Assembly: GCF_004187715.1 (NCBI RefSeq)
Contig: NZ_QZWF01000009.1
Span: 124,001 to 188,000, forward strand
DNA length: 64,000 nt
Reading direction: 5' to 3'
Source of the DNA: Streptomyces sp. F001
Lineage (GTDB): Bacteria; Actinomycetota; Actinomycetes; Streptomycetales; Streptomycetaceae
The first letter of the stretch is position 1. Every line of letters begins with the position of its first letter. Position numbers and translations under genes: made by a program. The notes below the pieces were generated by a model. It saw only the letters and a program-made list of their open reading frames with translations, ran no database searches and had not been told where the DNA came from. Positions 41,307-50,586 of the stretch are shown in pieces.

Positions 41307-43316
41307 TCAGGAACGCAGGGGGTTGGCGATGGTGACGTAGACGGACTGGGTGTCCACCGGGCCAACGAGTTCGTCGAGGCCGTGCAGCCGGGTCAGCAGG
41401 TTGGCCTTGCAGCGCAGGACGGATGAGTCGAGAAGCCGGGCGGGAAGTGAGGAGCGCAGCCGGTCGGGGCCGAAAGCAGCGCTTTCGAGGAAGCGCCGGA
41501 AGGCGGCAAGAAGCAGGGTTTCGTCAGCGAGTCGCTGTGATCCGAACGCACCGATGAGGCCGAGCACGTTGTTGATCGCCAGGTAGTACGCGAAGCGCTC
41601 GTCGGTGGTCTCGTCCGACACGAAGGTGTCGCTGCGCTCTCCGATGCCCGGCAGCCGGGCCTCCAGCTCGGCACGCCAGGACTCACGGAAGTAGTAGCCC
41701 TGGTTGTCGCGGTAACGGCCGCCCGCCGGCCACCCGTCGCCGTCCAGCACGAGCAGCGTGTTCTGCTGGTGGGCTTCGAGGGCGATCCCCGCCTCGCCGT
41801 CCATCCACAGCACGGGACGGGCGACCTGTTCGAGGTAGCGCAGGAACCACTCGGCTGCTACCGCTCCACGCGACCGGCCGGTCCGGGCTGCGATCCGCAT
41901 GACGAGGTCGGCCAGTCGGGACCGCATCGGCGGCGTGGCGCACTGCGGATGGCCGGCGCAATCTGGCTGGACGTGCGGCCGAGGTGCGACGAGTCCAGCG
42001 ACGCAGGAGACGTCGTCCGACGGGGTGACCGGGTTGTGCCGGATCATCACGTCGAGCCCGTGCACGGGACTGCCGTCCGGTGCGTCGACGGCGAGCCAGG
42101 CCGGATCGCGGACGATGTCGAAGCACGGATGTGCGGCCCGCCACTGCTGGGACAGGCCGCTGCGCAGCAGGCGGTGGACCTCGACACCCCGGTGGAGTTC
42201 CTTGCGTAGGTTCTCGCGGCGGGAGTTGGTGATGCGTAGTCCCACGGACAGCTTGAGCATGGCTGGGGCGTGTGACTGGTAGACGGTTCGGACAGAGGAG
42301 GTGGCGTGCCAAGGGGAACCGTGTATCCCCAGGTCCCGGAGCAGTCCCGCGTCGAGCAGGGCCGCGATGTCGTGGCGGTGCCGGATCTCGCGCATCTGCC
42401 AGGGATGCAGCGGCAGGGCGGCATAGCCGTCGGGCAGTGGCAGGCCGGCTCCGGCAAGGCGGGTCGTGAGCTGGGGAGCGGAAACCGGACGGCCGCGCTC
42501 GGTCCAGGCCGAGTCGCCAGCGAGTACGGACGGAGCGGCAGCGATCCAGTGCAGGGGGAAGGAGCCGCGCAACTCGGGTGAGTACAGCCGTGCTTCGGCT
42601 TCGGTGAGGCCTTCGCGGCTCTTCGGGGTCGGGTGCAGGGGATGTCCGAGCAGGAGTGCCTGTTCGGCTGCCAGGAAGAGGTCGGGCCTGTCGGCTGGGG
42701 CCTGTCGGCGATCGCTGATGAAGGTGACGACGCGGCGGACGGAGTCGGCGACGCGTGCGACGAGATCGGTGCCCTCGGTGGGTGTGGGGGCGAAAACGGG
42801 AGTGCGAAGTGGGGAGATGGTTGTGGCGATGGAAGCGGGTGGTGCGGCGGGCGTGCCGGTCCCCGGGGATGTGCGCTTCGAGGGCCGGCCCCCGATCGAC
42901 TCCCGGGCCAGCAGGGCTGCGACGGTGACCGCATCGAGAGGCGGGGCCGATTGGTGTGCGTCAGCGAGATACGGCAGACCGAAGCGGTGCCAGCCCGTGG
43001 GTGACCAGTAGTGCACCGGGACGAGCAGAACGGTGCCGCTGGCAGGCAAGGGGATACGGAGGGTGTCATGGTCGGGAGCTGCGAGGCCGGTTTCGCGCAC
43101 CCAGCAGCGCAGCAGGTTCTCCACCGACGCCGCCTGGGCCGCGGTGTCAGCGTCGGGGTGGTCCAGAAGGTCGGTGGTGTGGTCGTGCTGCTGCTGGGTT
43201 TCCCGAGCACCGCCGTGCTGTCCAGGGAGACTTGGGCTCGTCGGCACAGCCGGGGTCTGCGTCCCGCGCCGCGCGGGGGTGCGAAGGCGGCCGTCAGGTG
43301 TGGGTGCGGTGGTCAC
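41307..43316 (-). CDS. NRPS-independent siderophore synthetase (IucA/IucC family)
   Basis: Joins carboxylic acids to amines through an acyl-adenylate in siderophore assembly. The 669 residues carry the family core: LPLHPWQMREIRHRHD, GSPWHATSSVRTVYQSHAPA, MLKLSVGLRITNSRRENLRK and the C-terminal EAHQQNTLLVLDGDGWPAG with RDNQGYYF, and a FhuF-like end. The N-terminus is Pro/Thr-rich, longer than usual. The neighbours are an acyltransferase and an aminotransferase remnant, so the pathway would use a diamine from diaminobutyrate. No iron box was found in front of it. Confidence 0.9.
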   Translation of the reverse strand: MTTAPTPDGRLRTPARRGTQTPAVPTSPSLPGQHGGARETQQQHDHTTDLLDHPDADTAAQAASVENLLRCWVRETGLAAPDHDTLRIPLPASGTVLLVPVHYWSPTGWHRFGLPYLADAHQSAPPLDAVTVAALLARESIGGRPSKRTSPGTGTPAAPPASIATTISPLRTPVFAPTPTEGTDLVARVADSVRRVVTFISDRRQAPADRPDLFLAAEQALLLGHPLHPTPKSREGLTEAEARLYSPELRGSFPLHWIAAAPSVLAGDSAWTERGRPVSAPQLTTRLAGAGLPLPDGYAALPLHPWQMREIRHRHDIAALLDAGLLRDLGIHGSPWHATSSVRTVYQSHAPAMLKLSVGLRITNSRRENLRKELHRGVEVHRLLRSGLSQQWRAAHPCFDIVRDPAWLAVDAPDGSPVHGLDVMIRHNPVTPSDDVSCVAGLVAPRPHVQPDCAGHPQCATPPMRSRLADLVMRIAARTGRSRGAVAAEWFLRYLEQVARPVLWMDGEAGIALEAHQQNTLLVLDGDGWPAGGRYRDNQGYYFRESWRAELEARLPGIGERSDTFVSDETTDERFAYYLAINNVLGLIGAFGSQRLADETLLLAAFRRFLESAAFGPDRLRSSLPARLLDSSVLRCKANLLTRLHGLDELVGPVDTQSVYVTIANPLRS

Positions 43317-43427
43317 GTCGGTTCCTCGCGAGGTCGATCTGGTTCGTGTGGGAGGAGCAGGCGGTGCTGGGGCGCGGGCGTGCGTGGGTACGCAGGTGCA
43401 TCGGCGTCGTGCACAGCTGCATCGGCG

Positions 43428-44138
43428 TTACCGAGCCTGCTCGGCGTGATCGGGGTGGCTGTGGAACGGGTGGTGCGCGTGGGGCGTCGGATCGCCCAGG
43501 TATTGACGGGTGCTACCGCGGGACGCCGCCGTGAGGGTGTCGGACAGGCGCTCGAGTACGGCGGACGCCTGCTCGTCGCTGATGGTCAAAGGAGGGAGCA
43601 GCCGTACGACGCTCATCCGACGGCCGCCGAGGCCGACGATGAGGCCCCGGCAGATGCACTCCCGCTGGACAGCGGCGGCCAGTTCGGGGGCGGCTTGGCG
43701 TGGGTCGTGGGTGGGGCCCGGGCTTGTGGAAGCCGCCGCATCGGAGGCCGCCGAGGTCACCAGTTCGAGGCCGATCATCAGACCCCCGCCGCGTACCTCA
43801 CGGATAGAGAGGAACTCCTCGGTAATTCCGCGGAGTTGGGACAGCATGCGGGACCGGAGTGTGGCTGCTCGTTCGACGAGCCGGTGCCCGCGGACATGGG
43901 CGAGGGTTGCCATGCCTGCGGCCATCGCCGACTGGTTGCCGCGGAACGGGCCGGTGTGAGTGCCGGGTTGGCGGCCCGCGAGGTCGTCGCGGCAGGCCAC
44001 CACGGCCAGCGGCAGGCTGCCGCCGATGGCCTCGGGCAGGATCATCACGCCGGGCGTCACCTCGCTGTGCTCGGGACAGGTCCGCGCTGCCGACTCGCAC
44101 GCCGGCTGACGGCGCAGGGTTCCCTCGGTCACGACCAT
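43428..44138 (-). CDS. Class III aminotransferase remnant, internally deleted
   Basis: An open frame of 236 residues with ATG at 44138 and a GGGAG site. The C-terminal half matches diaminobutyrate:2-oxoglutarate-type aminotransferases (AIGGSLPLAVVACRDDLAG, GPFRGNQSAMAAGMATL, VRGGGLMIGLELV, SVVRLLPPLTISDEQA). Full enzymes have about 450 residues. The first 22 residues (TLRRQPACESAART) look like the normal N-terminus, then the sequence jumps to EHSEVTPGVM, so about 200 codons appear deleted. The PLP lysine is also lost: SKAIGG reads PEAIGG. It should be inactive. It precedes the siderophore synthetase. Confidence 0.75.
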   Translation of the reverse strand: MVVTEGTLRRQPACESAARTCPEHSEVTPGVMILPEAIGGSLPLAVVACRDDLAGRQPGTHTGPFRGNQSAMAAGMATLAHVRGHRLVERAATLRSRMLSQLRGITEEFLSIREVRGGGLMIGLELVTSAASDAAASTSPGPTHDPRQAAPELAAAVQRECICRGLIVGLGGRRMSVVRLLPPLTISDEQASAVLERLSDTLTAASRGSTRQYLGDPTPHAHHPFHSHPDHAEQAR

Positions 44139-44531
44139 GACTCCCTGTCCTCCCGCGGTAGGGCGACGAGTTGGTCTCGCGTTCTCCTCATCCGGCCCTC
44201 GAACGCCCCCTTCGCTTTCCTGAGCCCGCTCCCGCCTCGCCCAGCGCGAACGGTCCCCGGCGCCCGTCGAACAGCCACCGGCCCGACCAGTCCCATGCCC
44301 GACAGCGCACCGGCCCTGTCCGTCCCACCCAGAACCGGGACGCACCCTCGAGGACCAGACGGCATCGCCCCGAGGCGCCCTGGACCAACCCCGCTCCCCC
44401 TTCCCACCGCTACCAACCGCGGCCCCGCCACCGGGTTACGGGTTGCTTCAAGATCCTTCACCTGGGCAGGCCACAGCTCAGGCGGCTCGGCCGGCGAAGG
44501 AACAGCTGAAGTGCCGGCCCGACTGAACCTA
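44139..44531. other. Intergenic region between aminotransferase remnant and IS element
   Basis: A minus-strand frame is open here but shows no domain, and a search by eye for an iron box found none. It is probably non-coding or eroded sequence. Confidence 0.45.
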
Positions 44532-45778
44532 GTAGATTGTCGCAACTTAGTTTTGCTGTGCGGTTGGGTAGAGGTGGCGCAGTTTCACGCGGGCGTCGTC
44601 GGTGGTGAAGTGCCAGTCGACTTGGCGCTGGTCGCTGTTGGTCTGCTGCTGCCAGGCGGCGAGTTCGGCGTTGAGCACGGCGAGGTCGTCGATGCGGCGG
44701 TCCAGGCACTGGCGGGTGAGCGCGGAGAGCTCGATCTCGGCGATGTTGAGCCAGGATCCGTGTTTGGGGGTGTGGTGGATCTCCAGGCGCTGTGCCAGCG
44801 CGAAGGCTTTCCCCGGGTCGAACGCCTCATAGAGCGAGGCGATGGTGTGGGTGTTGAGGTTGTCCATCACCAGCACGACCGTGGCGGCGTCGGGATAGTC
44901 CACGGTCAGCAGGTGTTCGACCTGGCGCGCCCAGTCGACCTTGGTCCGGCGGGGCTGGATCCGCGTCGCCATCCGCGCAGCGGTTCAACCCAGCAGAGAT
45001 CGAGCAGGTCCCCGAGCGGACGTACTCGTTGTCCTCGCGCGGTCACGGCCGGCCGCGGGGGAAGCGGATCGCGGACGTGGCCGAGCAGCTGGTACGGCTT
45101 CTCGTCCTGCACACACCGGGCGCGCCGGGTCGCAGGGGCGGCGGTAAACCGCCAGGACGTCTTCCATCGCCGCGGCGAAGGCCGCATTCGCGGAGGGGGA
45201 TGGTCCAGCACTTCTTCAGGTGAGGACGCAGTTCGTTTTTTTAACACCCGGCCGATCGTGGAGTGGTCCAGGTTCGGGATGTCCTCGATCAGCGCGACGT
45301 GCTTCTCCAGCAGGCGCAGCGACCACCGGGCATGTCCCTTGGGCGGCGTCGAGCAGGCCAGCGCGATCAGCCGGGCTTCGACCTCGCCGGTCACCGGGGA
45401 GGGCACCGGCGGGCATGCGCGTTCCTTCCGGCCGACCGTGGCCCACACATCGCCGCCGGTCTCCGCGTACCGCTTCGAGATCAGGCGGACCGACTCGCAC
45501 GAGACCCCGACCCGTGCCGCGATCACCGCCCGCGGATCGACCTCGCCGACCGACCTGTCCAACGCGAGCAGCACCCGAGCCCGCCTGATCATCGACGCGC
45601 TGCGGACCCCCGTCGTGGTCACCCGCACCAACGCCTGACGATCCTCAGCACTCAAGGCAACCGGATACTTCTTCTGTGACGACATGGCACCCCCGCCCGG
45701 CCGAAGTGAAGCGGCGAGGGGAGACTGCCCGACCGTCAACTCCACCAATCAGAGCCATACTTAGCAGCGACAATCTAC
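44532..45778 (-). mobile_element. IS630-family insertion sequence, degenerate
   Basis: The ends are inverted: GTAGATTGTCGCAACTTAG on the left and, read from the right, GTAGATTGTCGCTGCTAAG. Each is flanked by TA (44530-44531 and 45779-45780), the target duplication of IS630/Tc1 elements. The 1247-bp element holds one broken transposase reading leftward. Confidence 0.85.
44547..45685 (-). pseudogene. IS630 transposase, several frameshifts
   Basis: From the ATG at 45685 the frame gives MSSQKKYPVALSAEDRQALV and an N-terminal HTH (ARVGVSCESVRLISKRYAET), then IEDIPNLDHSTIGRVLKK, where a run of seven A residues occurs. Later parts alternate between frames: MEDVLAVYRRPCDPARPVC, then DEKPYQLLGHVRDPLP, then the DDE catalytic part LVMDNLNTHTIASLYEAF and HTPKHGSWLNIAEIELSALT. 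The A7 run could be a programmed slip site, but the further breaks make the gene dead as read. Confidence 0.8.
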
Positions 45779-45782
45779 TAGT

Positions 45783-45910
45783 CCGGACGCTGCCGAGCCG
45801 CGACGCTCGTACATCTCCAGGGCCTGCGCCATCGCCGGTTCGCGCACGCCGGCGTCGACGGCTTCAGCGACGGCCTCGTGCAGCGACATGCTGAAGTCAG
45901 GGTCGGCCAC
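45783..45910 (-). pseudogene. Gene fragment cut by the IS element
   Basis: Next to the right IS end the minus strand reads VADPDFSMSLHEAVAEAVDA and then GVREPAMAQALEMYERRGSA before running into the element. The codon use is typical of coding sequence, but I do not recognise the family. Upstream of 45910 no continuation is convincing, so both ends appear truncated. Confidence 0.4.
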
Positions 45911-45969
45911 CGGGTCGGGACGGGCGCGGCGCCTCCCACGAGGGCAAAGGCCGGTCCGGCGGATCAGGT

Positions 45970-46185
45970 CGCGAGATCCCCGACCTCGATCTCACCCTCG
46001 ACCTCGCTGAGGGTGCGGTCCTGCGCACCGAACTGTCGTGCAAGTTCCGCCGCGACACTCTCACCACCGAACTCAAGGCGGGCGGCTTCACCGTCCGCCA
46101 CTGGTGGACCGACCCGGCGGCCCGCTTGGCCCTCGTCATGGCAGTGCCCAGCCCCGGCAGCTCGCCGACCGCCCCGAAACCGTAG
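45970..46185 (+). pseudogene. 3' fragment of an egtD-like histidine methyltransferase
   Basis: Seventy-one codons and a TAG end like EgtD, the ergothioneine-pathway methyltransferase: LRTELSCKFRRDTLTTELKA, then GGFTVRHWWTDPAARLALVM. The catalytic domain is missing; upstream sequence is not in frame with a homologue. It is a relic beside the IS element. The span 46186-46423 leading to the protease gene shows no other gene. Confidence 0.6.
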
Positions 46186-46423
46186 GGGAGCAACTCCCCG
46201 CCGGTCACGGGAGGACGTCAAATCGGCAGCATTCCGGACGAGTTGCCAGTTCAGCCAGCCCGTAGCAAAACCGTTGCCGTTCCGTCGGAAGTCCCCCACT
46301 GCGAGCGCATAGTGTGGGGTGCCATTCCCAGAGAGCCGTGAGATCGGTCTGAGCTCGGCGTGAGTTCGGTCCGGGGTCGTGGCCGCAGCACGGATTCGTT
46401 TCACCACCAGGGGGAGTAACACC

Positions 46424-47647
46424 ATGCGATCCATACGGCCGTCGTTCACCGCTCGCCGGGAGGGGAGCACGCGCCGCGGAACCTCCCCCGCACTGGCCGC
46501 CGTTGCCCTGGCCTCAATGCTCGCGCTCACGGCCACCGCCTGCGAGTCGGGCGACCCCGCGGCGGACGGTGAGGCGTCGGCCTCGGCGACGGCGGAAGGC
46601 GATGGCGGGATCACGATCCCGGACGACATCAAGGACCAGCTCAGGGAACACGGGATCGACCTCGACAAGTGGCAGAACGGCGCCTGGAAGAACTGGGACA
46701 AGGACGACTGGCTGCGCGAGGCCGAGGACTTCATCAACCCGATCATCGAGGACCTGTGGAACCCGGACCGGATGCGCGAGGCCGAGGAGCCGGACCAGGG
46801 CGTCGACGAGGGCGAACTCTCCGGTGACCAGGGCGTGACCGACCCGACGCCGGCGCCGGTCGAGGCGGAGGCCGTGCCGGCCAAGTACCACGACAACGCG
46901 CCCGAGGCGGGGAAGCTGCTCTTCGACGCGCCCGAAGGCACGATGGTCTGCTCGGCGACGGTCGTCGAGGACCCGGCCAACCCGGGCAAGTCGAATCTGG
47001 TGTGGACGGCGGGTCACTGCGTGCACGCCGGCAAGAAGGGCGGCTGGTACCGCAACATCGCGTTCGTGCCGTCGTACAACGATGCGGCCATGTCGGCCGC
47101 GGAGCTGCAGAGCGCCACCAAGGAGGAGGTCGCTCCGTACGGTGTCTGGTGGGCCGACTGGGTGCAGACCTCGGACCAGTGGATCGAGCAGGGCGGTGCG
47201 ACGGGCGGGGACGGAGCCGCGTACGACTTCGCCGTCCTTCATGTGACGCCGGAGGAGGGCAGCGGCGGCAAGTCCCTGGAGGAGACGGTGGGTTCAGCCC
47301 TTCCGGTGGATTTCGCAGCCCCGGCCGTACCGGGTGTGGACAGCATGACCGCGACGGGCTACCCGGCGGCGGCGCCGTACGACGGCCAGACGCTGTACCA
47401 GTGCCAGGACAAGCCGGGACGCCTGTCGATCAACGCGTCGGACCCGACGATGTACCGCATCGGCTGCACGATGACCGGCGGCTCGTCCGGCGGTGGCTGG
47501 GTCGCAACCGGATCGGACGGCAAGCCCGCACTGGTGTCTAACACCTCGATCGGTCCGGTGAGTTCGGGCTGGCTTGCGGGACCGCGGCTGGGCGAGGAGG
47601 CCAAGGGCGTGTTCGACGCGGTCAGCGGGAAGTTCGCGGGCCGGTGA
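46424..47647 (+). CDS. Trypsin-like lipoprotein, first of a tandem pair
   Basis: A 407-residue exported protein. A lipobox LTATAC puts the lipidated cysteine at 40. A linker with repeated Trp/Asp/Lys (LDKWQNGAWKNWDKDDW) is followed by a serine protease-like domain with WTAGHCVHAG (His), AAYDFAVLHV (Asp) and CTMTGGSSGGGW (Ser). The fold is that of the V8/glutamyl endopeptidase group. It is predicted to sit on the outer face of the membrane. The start after GGGGGAGTAACACC is clear. The next gene is a close paralogue. Confidence 0.88.
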   Translation: MRSIRPSFTARREGSTRRGTSPALAAVALASMLALTATACESGDPAADGEASASATAEGDGGITIPDDIKDQLREHGIDLDKWQNGAWKNWDKDDWLREAEDFINPIIEDLWNPDRMREAEEPDQGVDEGELSGDQGVTDPTPAPVEAEAVPAKYHDNAPEAGKLLFDAPEGTMVCSATVVEDPANPGKSNLVWTAGHCVHAGKKGGWYRNIAFVPSYNDAAMSAAELQSATKEEVAPYGVWWADWVQTSDQWIEQGGATGGDGAAYDFAVLHVTPEEGSGGKSLEETVGSALPVDFAAPAVPGVDSMTATGYPAAAPYDGQTLYQCQDKPGRLSINASDPTMYRIGCTMTGGSSGGGWVATGSDGKPALVSNTSIGPVSSGWLAGPRLGEEAKGVFDAVSGKFAGR

Positions 47648-47815
47648 CGGCCTCGTAACGCGGGCGGCGGTGGGACAGCGCACGGGAAACCTTCACCGCC
47701 CCACCGCCGTTCACCCTCAACCTCACGGGCATAGTGGGGTGTTGCCGACGAGGAAGATCCCCGTCGGCATGACAAGAACATGACACACGCACGTTTCGAC
47801 GGGGGTCATCACACC

Positions 47816-49027
47816 ATGCGTTTCACACATACGCCCGCCTCTTCACGGCGCGGTCGGCGTCGCACGTTCCTCGCCGCCGGCGGCCTGGTCGCCGCCCTGG
47901 CGCTCACCGCGACCGCCTGCGGCGGCTCAGGGGAGGACACGGCGGGCGGTGAGCCCGGCGCCACCGCTTCCCAGGCGGGCGGCAACGCCGACGGCGGGGT
48001 CCGAATCCCGTCCGACATCGCCGACCAGCTCAAGGAGCACGGCATCGATGTCGACGACTGGAAGGACGGCGGCTGGCAGGACTGGGACAAGGACAAGTGG
48101 CTCAGTGAGGCCAAGGACTTCGTCAACCCGGTGATCGAGGGCCTCTGGAAGCCCGAGCGGATGCAGTCCGCCGAGGAGGCCGACAAGACGGTCTCCACGA
48201 AGGACGCGTCAGCCGGCCAGGGCGTCAGCGACCCCGAGCCCGCGCCCGTGGAGGCCACGGCCGAGAAGACGCCGTACCACCAGAACGCGGCACCGGTCGG
48301 CAAGGTCTTCTTCGACTCGCCGGAAGGCCCCAGCGTCTGCTCCGGCACGGTCATCAAGGACGTGAACCATCCGGGCAAGTCCAACCTCGTCTGGACGGCC
48401 GGCCACTGCGTGCACGCAGGACAGAGCGGCGGCTGGTACCGCAACATCGTGTTTGTCCCGGCCTACAACGACCTCGGCAAGTCCGAGGCCGAACTGGGCA
48501 GCGCGAACGCCACGGAGATCGCCCCGTACGGCAACTGGTGGGCGGACTGGGCATCCACATCGAACGGCTGGATCGAGGGCGGCTCGGAGACCGGCGGAGC
48601 GGGCGCGGCGTACGACTACTCCGTGCTGCACGTGCAGCCGGAGCAGGGCGCCAAGTCCCTGGAGGAGACGGTCGGCGCGGCACTGGACGTGGACTTCTCC
48701 GCCCCGTCCGCGGCCGAGGCCAGGGAGATGGGCGCCTGGGGCTACCCGGCGGCTGAGCCGTACAACGGTCTGAAGATGTTCAAGTGCATCGACGAGCCGG
48801 GCCGGTTCTCGCTCAGCCCGTCCCTGCCGACGATGTACCGCATCGGCTGCACCATGACGGGCGGCTCGTCCGGCGGCGGCTGGTTCCGGGTCGTGGACGG
48901 CGAGACCAAGCTGGTCTCCAACACGTCGATCGGCCCGGCCGACAACACCTGGCTCGCCGGCCCGCAGTTGGGGCAGGACGCGCAGTCGCTGTACGAGAAC
49001 ATGAGCGAGACCTACGGCGGTCGATGA
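47816..49027 (+). CDS. Trypsin-like lipoprotein, second of a tandem pair
   Basis: A 403-residue paralogue of the preceding protein with the same plan: lipobox ALTATAC (Cys35), Trp/Asp linker (DDWKDGGWQDWDKDKWLSE), and protease motifs WTAGHCVHAG, AAYDYSVLHV and CTMTGGSSGGGW. The signal region has RRRTFLAAGG, so Tat export is possible. I chose the ATG at 47816, which aligns with its sister, over the one at 47780. Both genes point the same way with 168 bp between them. Confidence 0.88.
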   Translation: MRFTHTPASSRRGRRRTFLAAGGLVAALALTATACGGSGEDTAGGEPGATASQAGGNADGGVRIPSDIADQLKEHGIDVDDWKDGGWQDWDKDKWLSEAKDFVNPVIEGLWKPERMQSAEEADKTVSTKDASAGQGVSDPEPAPVEATAEKTPYHQNAAPVGKVFFDSPEGPSVCSGTVIKDVNHPGKSNLVWTAGHCVHAGQSGGWYRNIVFVPAYNDLGKSEAELGSANATEIAPYGNWWADWASTSNGWIEGGSETGGAGAAYDYSVLHVQPEQGAKSLEETVGAALDVDFSAPSAAEAREMGAWGYPAAEPYNGLKMFKCIDEPGRFSLSPSLPTMYRIGCTMTGGSSGGGWFRVVDGETKLVSNTSIGPADNTWLAGPQLGQDAQSLYENMSETYGGR

Positions 49028-49042
49028 CGCGCCCATGGGAAA

Positions 49043-49070
49043 GGCCCGCCCCTCACACCAGGGGCGGGCC
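49043..49070. terminator. Bidirectional hairpin terminator
   Basis: GGCCCGCCCCT and AGGGGCGGGCC form an 11-bp perfect stem with a six-base loop between the convergent protease and hflX genes. Confidence 0.82.
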
Positions 49071-49102
49071 CATCCGTTTCAGTCCGCCGGCGCTACACCG
49101 GC

Positions 49103-50586
49103 TCAGGCGGTCGGCGCCGGAACGTACGGCGCGAGCTCGGCTGCCAGTTCCTCGTGCACCCGCACCTTGAGCAGGGTGCCCTCCGGGGTGTGCTCCTCGG
49201 AGAGCACCTCGCCCTCGTCGTGTGCACGGGCGACGAGCTTGCCGTGCGTGTACGGCACCAGCGCCTCGATCTCGACGGACGGCCGCGGCAGCTCGTTGTC
49301 GATCAGCGCGAGCAGCTCGGCAATGCCCAGACCGGTGCGGGCCGAGACGGCGATGGAACGCTTCGCAGCCGCTGGAGCGTCAGCGGATCGGCCGCGTCGG
49401 CCTTGTTGATCACGACGATCTCGGGTACGTCGGTGGCGCCGACATCCCTGATCACCTCGCGCACGGCCGCCAGCTGCTCTTCCGGAGTCGGGTGCGAACC
49501 ATCCACCACATGCAGGATCAGGTCGGACTCACCGACCTCCTCCATCGTGGAACGGAACGCCTCGACCAGGTGGTGCGGCAGGTGCCGTACAAAACCGACC
49601 GTGTCGGCCAGCGTGTACAGCCGACCGCTCGGCGTCTCGGCCCGGCGGACGGTCGGGTCCAGGGTCGCGAACAGGGCGTTCTCGACCAGGACGCCGGCCC
49701 CGGTGAGGCGGTTGAGCAGCGAGGACTTGCCTGCGTTGGTGTAGCCCGCGATAGCGACCGAGGGCACCTTGTGGCGCTTGCGCTCCTGGCGCTTGATCTC
49801 GCGGCCGGTCTTCATCTCCGCGATCTCCCGGCGCATCTTCGCCATCTTCTCGCGGATCCGGCGCCGGTCCGTCTCGATCTTGGTCTCACCGGGGCCACGG
49901 GTGGCGAGACCGCCGCCCTTGCCGCCGCCCATCTGCCGGGACAGGGACTGACCCCAGCCGCGGAGCCTCGGCAGCATGTACTGCATCTGCGCGAGCGCGA
50001 CCTGCGCCTTGCCCTCTCGGGACTTGGCGTGCTGGGCAAAGATGTCCAGGATCAGTGCCGTACGGTCGATGACCTTGACCTTGACGACGTCCTCGAGGTG
50101 GATCAGCTGGCCCGGGCTGAGCTCACCGTCACAGATGACGGTGTCCGCGCCGGTTTCGAGCACGATGTCGCGCAGCTCCTCGGCCTTGCCGGAACCGATG
50201 TAGGTCGCCGCGTCGGGCTTGTCGCGGCGCTGGACCACGCCGTCGAGCACGAGCGCCCCCGCCGTCTCCGCGAGGGCGGCGAGCTCCGCGAGGGAGTTCT
50301 CCGCGTCCTGCACGGTCCCCGAGGTCCAGACGCCGACGAGCACAACGCGCTCCAGACGGAGCTGGCGGTACTCGACCTCGGTGACGTCCTCGAGCTCGGT
50401 GGAGAGGCCCACGACGCGTCGCAGAGCCGCGCGCTCGGAGCGGTCGAACTGATCGCCGTCCCGCTCTCCGTCGATCTCGTGGCTCCAGGCGACGTCCTCT
50501 TCCATCAGGGCATCGGCCCGAAGACCTTCGGGGTAGTCGTGCGCGAGGCGCTTGGTGTCCTGGGAAAAGGAAGAAGAGGAGGTCAT
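49103..50586 (-). pseudogene. hflX: GTPase HflX, frame broken after the G4 motif
   Basis: A ribosome-associated GTPase that helps rescue stalled ribosomes. From the ATG at 50586 (AAGGACCC upstream) the frame covers the HflX N-domain (YIGSGKAEELRDIV) and GTPase motifs G1 AGYTNAGKSSLLN, G3 DTVGFVRHLP and G4 INKAD. After LTLQRLR the frame shifts and stops at 49303. The true C-terminus lies in another frame: AVSARTGLGIAELLALIDNE to AAELAPYVPAPTA, ending at 49103. About ten bases appear to be missing near 49363. The truncated product would lack the G5 region and C-terminal domain. Confidence 0.85.

Noticed and set aside
44139..44531. Iron box before the siderophore genes
   Set aside because: I looked for an AGGTTAGGCT-like core on both strands and did not find one.
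43011..45638. A long plus-strand frame over the siderophore locus and IS element
   Set aside because: It spans opposite-strand genes and an IS boundary; low-complexity composition marks it as a shadow.
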